DNA of 64,000 nt. It comes from Streptomyces sp. AP-93 (lineage in GTDB: Bacteria; Actinomycetota; Actinomycetes; Streptomycetales; Streptomycetaceae). The notes under the pieces are model-generated. The model had not been told where the DNA came from. It made no database searches and saw nothing but the letters and a program-made list of their open reading frames with translations. Shown piece by piece: positions 61,527-64,000 of this stretch. Made by a program: the position numbers and the translations under genes. Location of the stretch: NCBI RefSeq assembly GCF_022808175.1, contig NZ_JALGBX010000028.1:1-64000 (forward strand), written 5' to 3'. How positions within the stretch are numbered: position 1 is the stretch's first letter; every line of letters starts with the position of its first letter.

Positions 61527-62392
61527 CCGCACACCTGCCTTTGCCGCCCGTTCCCGAACCCTTCCGACTCCCCTTCCATTACGGGGCGTTGCACCAAATC
61601 GGCGTCGACTGGCTGGTGGACCCCGAGCCGGTCCGCAAACTGCTCGCCGAGCACCACCCGGATCTGACCGCGGCCACGTTCGAGGACGGACGGGCACTGG
61701 TCTCGCTCAACTACCAGCTCTACTTCGCGCAGTACACGTTCGGCGGCGGCGTCACCCAGGAGATCGAGCTCAACGTCATCGCCTTCCCGACGGCTTCGGA
61801 CGGCCGTCTGCCGCGCCTGAGCTACGCCCAGTACGCGCAGGGCTGGGACCAGACGAAGCTGCTCGGCATCGCCCGCGTCCACGTCGTGTGCGACAACCCG
61901 TTCGCGATCAGGGCCGGGCGCGAGCTCTACGCGGAACCCAAGTACCCCGGCTGGTTCGAGGTCGGCCTTCCGTCCCTCAACGGACCTGAGGGCGAGACCT
62001 GGACCGTACGGTGCATGGCGGCCGCGATCGGCCCGGACGACACCTTGGAGAAGGACCGGCGCCCGCTGCTCGACCTCACGGCGGAACTGGGCGGCCTCAC
62101 CGCCGTCGCCGCCAACTCCGCTCCGGTCACCGGCTACGGCACCGACCACGAGGGGCGCCTCCTCGCCGGCCCCATGAACGTCTACCAGCCGTACCGCTGG
62201 TACGACCTGGCAGCCCCAGAACACTCCGATCGCACGCGTCTTGCGTTCCACTCCCCGGACGGCGGCCTCGGCCGCGACATCCGCGATCTCCTGGGCGACG
62301 GTCCGCCGGCCGTCGGCGCCTGGACGTTCCAGTCTCCCCCGGTGGCCGCCCACAACCGCCCGTACTACCTGCCGACGGGTCCGCGCCTCTGA
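61523..62392 (+). CDS. Acetoacetate-decarboxylase-superfamily protein
   Basis: 289 aa; ATG 61523 with AAGGAGG, overlapping the GMC stop. ELNVIAFP, GRELYAEPKYPGWFEV and YQPYRWYDL fit the ADC-like fold. Members include decarboxylases and cyclase-dehydratases that use a Schiff-base lysine, possibly that of EPKYPG here. Substrate unknown; likely acts after the GMC and PhyH enzymes. Confidence 0.75.
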   Translation: MTAHLPLPPVPEPFRLPFHYGALHQIGVDWLVDPEPVRKLLAEHHPDLTAATFEDGRALVSLNYQLYFAQYTFGGGVTQEIELNVIAFPTASDGRLPRLSYAQYAQGWDQTKLLGIARVHVVCDNPFAIRAGRELYAEPKYPGWFEVGLPSLNGPEGETWTVRCMAAAIGPDDTLEKDRRPLLDLTAELGGLTAVAANSAPVTGYGTDHEGRLLAGPMNVYQPYRWYDLAAPEHSDRTRLAFHSPDGGLGRDIRDLLGDGPPAVGAWTFQSPPVAAHNRPYYLPTGPRL

Positions 62393-63378
62393 CGACCTGG
62401 GGGGGGAATTCGCGCGGACCCGGCCCGCGAGGGTGAGCGCGGCGAGTTCCGGGCTCATCATCGGGACGGAGTCGAGACGGCCTTCCGCCGTGGCCCTGAG
62501 TGCCGTGCTGAGGCTGCCGTGCACTGCAATGTCGGGATACAGGACTGCTGGATCGGGGGGTACGGCCACGGGACCCGATTGTGCCCGACCCGTGTATGAA
62601 CAAACGCGCCGGTGCAGGCCGACCGAAATGGCGGAGACCGGGCTTGGCGACTTGCGGCAACGCCCAGGCCAACAACGGCGGAGCACCGCATCCTTGCAGC
62701 GGTAGGCGTCACGGAAGAGATGCTGTCGAAACCGCAGCGCGCTCAGTCACACCTTGGGCGTGGTGGCCGTGATGCGGGCCGCTCGGCTATCCGGCGATGG
62801 CGAGGTTGCACATCCGCGCGATGGCGAGCACGGCGCGGTGGACACCGTCGCCCGACGCCGCCCCCAAACGTCTCCTGCTCAACGCAGCGTAACCAGCACC
62901 GAACCAGCACGGGAGTCAGCACCGCCTACCCGAAAGAGCTCTCACTCTGCAATTCCGACAGGGCCTCACGACCCCGTTCCGGAGGGGTTTCGGGGCAGGC
63001 GTTCAGGTCATGTGGTGTGCGGGCACACCAGTCGTGGCCCGATGGTGATGGCGGGCCACATATGCGGTTGACCTGGGGACTTCTACGTCGTGGCCACACC
63101 CGACGTCCCCGCAGGCACCCTGGAAGTGGTGCACATCGAAGCGGGTCGCTCCTCCTTCGTCCCGACACCGCAAGCACACCTCCGCCAAGGACATGGGCAA
63201 GACCATCTCCCTCACGCTCAGTCAGCTGATGGCGCGCGACGAAGGCTGCCGGCTGGGAACTGGTCCTCGCGCAGACGGCCCCCTGTGCCATGCGACGGGC
63301 CCCCGCCCCTGCAAGGCTGGCCGAGATCCGGTTTGCAGGCCCGGACGGGGTCGTCGCCGTATGTACGGAGGAGGAGTC
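62393..63378. other. Intergenic/decayed stretch
   Basis: Nearly 1 kb without a supportable gene. Open frames here lack starts with RBS and do not resemble known families. The only clear structure is the repeat copy at 62876-63024. A frame starting VATPDVPAGTLEVVHIEAG at 63090 might be a gene fragment but is too short to assign. Confidence 0.5.
62876..63024. repeat. Dispersed imperfect repeat, copy B
   Basis: Same block order and orientation as 44797-44933. The first 24 bases are identical (TGCTCAACGCAGCGTAACCA plus GCAC). It contains an extra 10-11 bp local duplication of AACCAGCAC, then continues with about 80 percent identity to GTGTGCGGGCAC. Confidence 0.75.
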
Positions 63379-63729
63379 GTGGCACCTCTCGCTCGGATCC
63401 CGCTGGAAGGCGGCGGGTACGTCCTGGTCGAGGCTCCAGACACGGCCGAGGGGCCAGTGAGGGCCAGCCGTATCGGCGACGCCATCCATGACCTCCCGGA
63501 AACGCTGCAGGAGGCGCTCGGTCCGGTCACGGAGGCAGCGCGTGTGGCCCTCGAGCAGCTACGCGAAGCCCGCCCCGACGACATCACCATCCAGTTCGGC
63601 GTCGACCTCTCGGTCGCAGCCGGGGCCGTGATCGCCAAGACCGGTGCAGGCTGCCATCTGACGGTGACCATGGCGTGGAAGGGCAGCGATGCCGGCCGTT
63701 CTCGGACTGCGTCCGAACGACCGGAGTGA
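63379..63729 (+). CDS. Trypsin-co-occurring domain (trypco2 / CU044_2847) protein
   Basis: 116 aa: LARIPLEGGGYVLVEAP, then SRIGDAIHDLPETLQEALGPVTEAARVALEQLR and ITIQFGVDLSVAAGAVIAKTGAGCHLTVTMAW, the conserved trypco2 pattern. GTG 63379 follows GGAGGAGGAG; ATG 63361 is the alternative. Members usually sit beside trypsin-like proteases in putative conflict or signalling systems. No protease is visible before the window ends. Confidence 0.82.
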   Translation: MAPLARIPLEGGGYVLVEAPDTAEGPVRASRIGDAIHDLPETLQEALGPVTEAARVALEQLREARPDDITIQFGVDLSVAAGAVIAKTGAGCHLTVTMAWKGSDAGRSRTASERPE

Positions 63730-63827
63730 CCCCCGGGCGCGGCCGAGCGGGTCCTGTGCGTTCCCGCGTACGGCGCGCACCGATCCGAATGACGTCCGGA
63801 CGGGGTCCGGATGGCTACTCTGCGTGC

Positions 63828-64000
63828 ATGCCGAATGCTCCGACGCAGTTGAGGCTGCGAGAGATTCCGGGCTGGGCGGTGGGGCTGTGTCTGTCCGGAC
63901 TCGCTGCCGGTCTCTGCATGATCATCTGGTACACGGTGGATCCGCCGTTCCTTGACAAGCCCTCAGGGAACGGAGAAGTGCTCCTGCAGTTCGCAGCGAC
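63828..64000 (+). CDS. Partial membrane protein, cut by window end
   Basis: ATG 63828 opens a frame with no stop to the window edge (57 codons). After a short basic N-terminus (QLRLREIPG) it has one hydrophobic helix, WAVGLCLSGLAAGLCMIIWY, then a polar region. Family not identifiable from this fragment. Confidence 0.45.
   Translation, partial: MPNAPTQLRLREIPGWAVGLCLSGLAAGLCMIIWYTVDPPFLDKPSGNGEVLLQFAA

Overview
The window looks like Streptomyces or a close relative. Coding DNA is very GC-rich with GTG/TTG starts, the iron-responsive operators are of the DmdR/IdeR type, and the gene families (Ser/Thr kinases with PQQ-like repeats, caa3/bcc respiratory genes, DUF1876, trypco2) are typical of streptomycetes. 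No rRNA, tRNA, CRISPR array, intact IS element or replication origin was seen.

Region 1 (about 170-35,400) is a complete, iron-regulated siderophore locus. Precursor supply comes from a class II DAHP synthase and a salicylate synthase. A stand-alone salicyl-AMP ligase, with the residues expected for salicylate rather than 2,3-dihydroxybenzoate, loads NRPS-1 (ArCP-Cy-A-T, Thr-like pocket). NRPS-2 is C-A-T-C-A-T-E and NRPS-3 is C-A(Ser)-T-C-A-T, with no terminal release domain. An MbtH-like protein, an ornithine/lysine N-hydroxylase and two free thioesterases assist. Export is by an EntS-like MFS protein; uptake is by a binding lipoprotein, two FecCD permeases and an ATPase. Predicted scaffold: salicyl-(methyl)oxazoline - X1 - D-X2 - Ser - X4, where X2 and X4 have similar unusual pockets and may be N5-hydroxyornithine. 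Seven to eight iron boxes sit at the promoters. Downstream boxes precede a double-HTH protein, a BlaI repressor with a decayed M56 peptidase partner, and a tiny ORF/MarR gene.

Region 2 (35,400-44,800) holds a 2OG-Fe(II) oxygenase, a divergent cupin/TetR pair, an intact kinase-PQQ gene, a chimeric frameshifted pair of kinase genes, an epoxide-hydrolase-like gene and a WYL regulator.

Region 3 (44,800-54,700) begins with ATP-grasp and GNAT remnants, then accessory respiratory genes (ctaD, ctaF, qcrB), a phosphoribosyltransferase-hydrolase fusion, a nucleoside hydrolase, a VOC protein, CapA, DUF72 and DUF1876.

Region 4 (54,880-57,700) is a graveyard of truncated genes (SixA, RHS, DNA-repair ATPase, ion channel, NhaA C-terminus, a frameshifted membrane protein, a signal-peptide remnant).

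Region 5 (58,000-64,000) carries a compact four-gene set (PhyH dioxygenase, small dehydrogenase subunit, GMC oxidoreductase, acetoacetate-decarboxylase-like protein), the last three translationally coupled. It is followed by a repeat shared with 44.8 kb, a trypco2 protein and a membrane protein cut by the window end.
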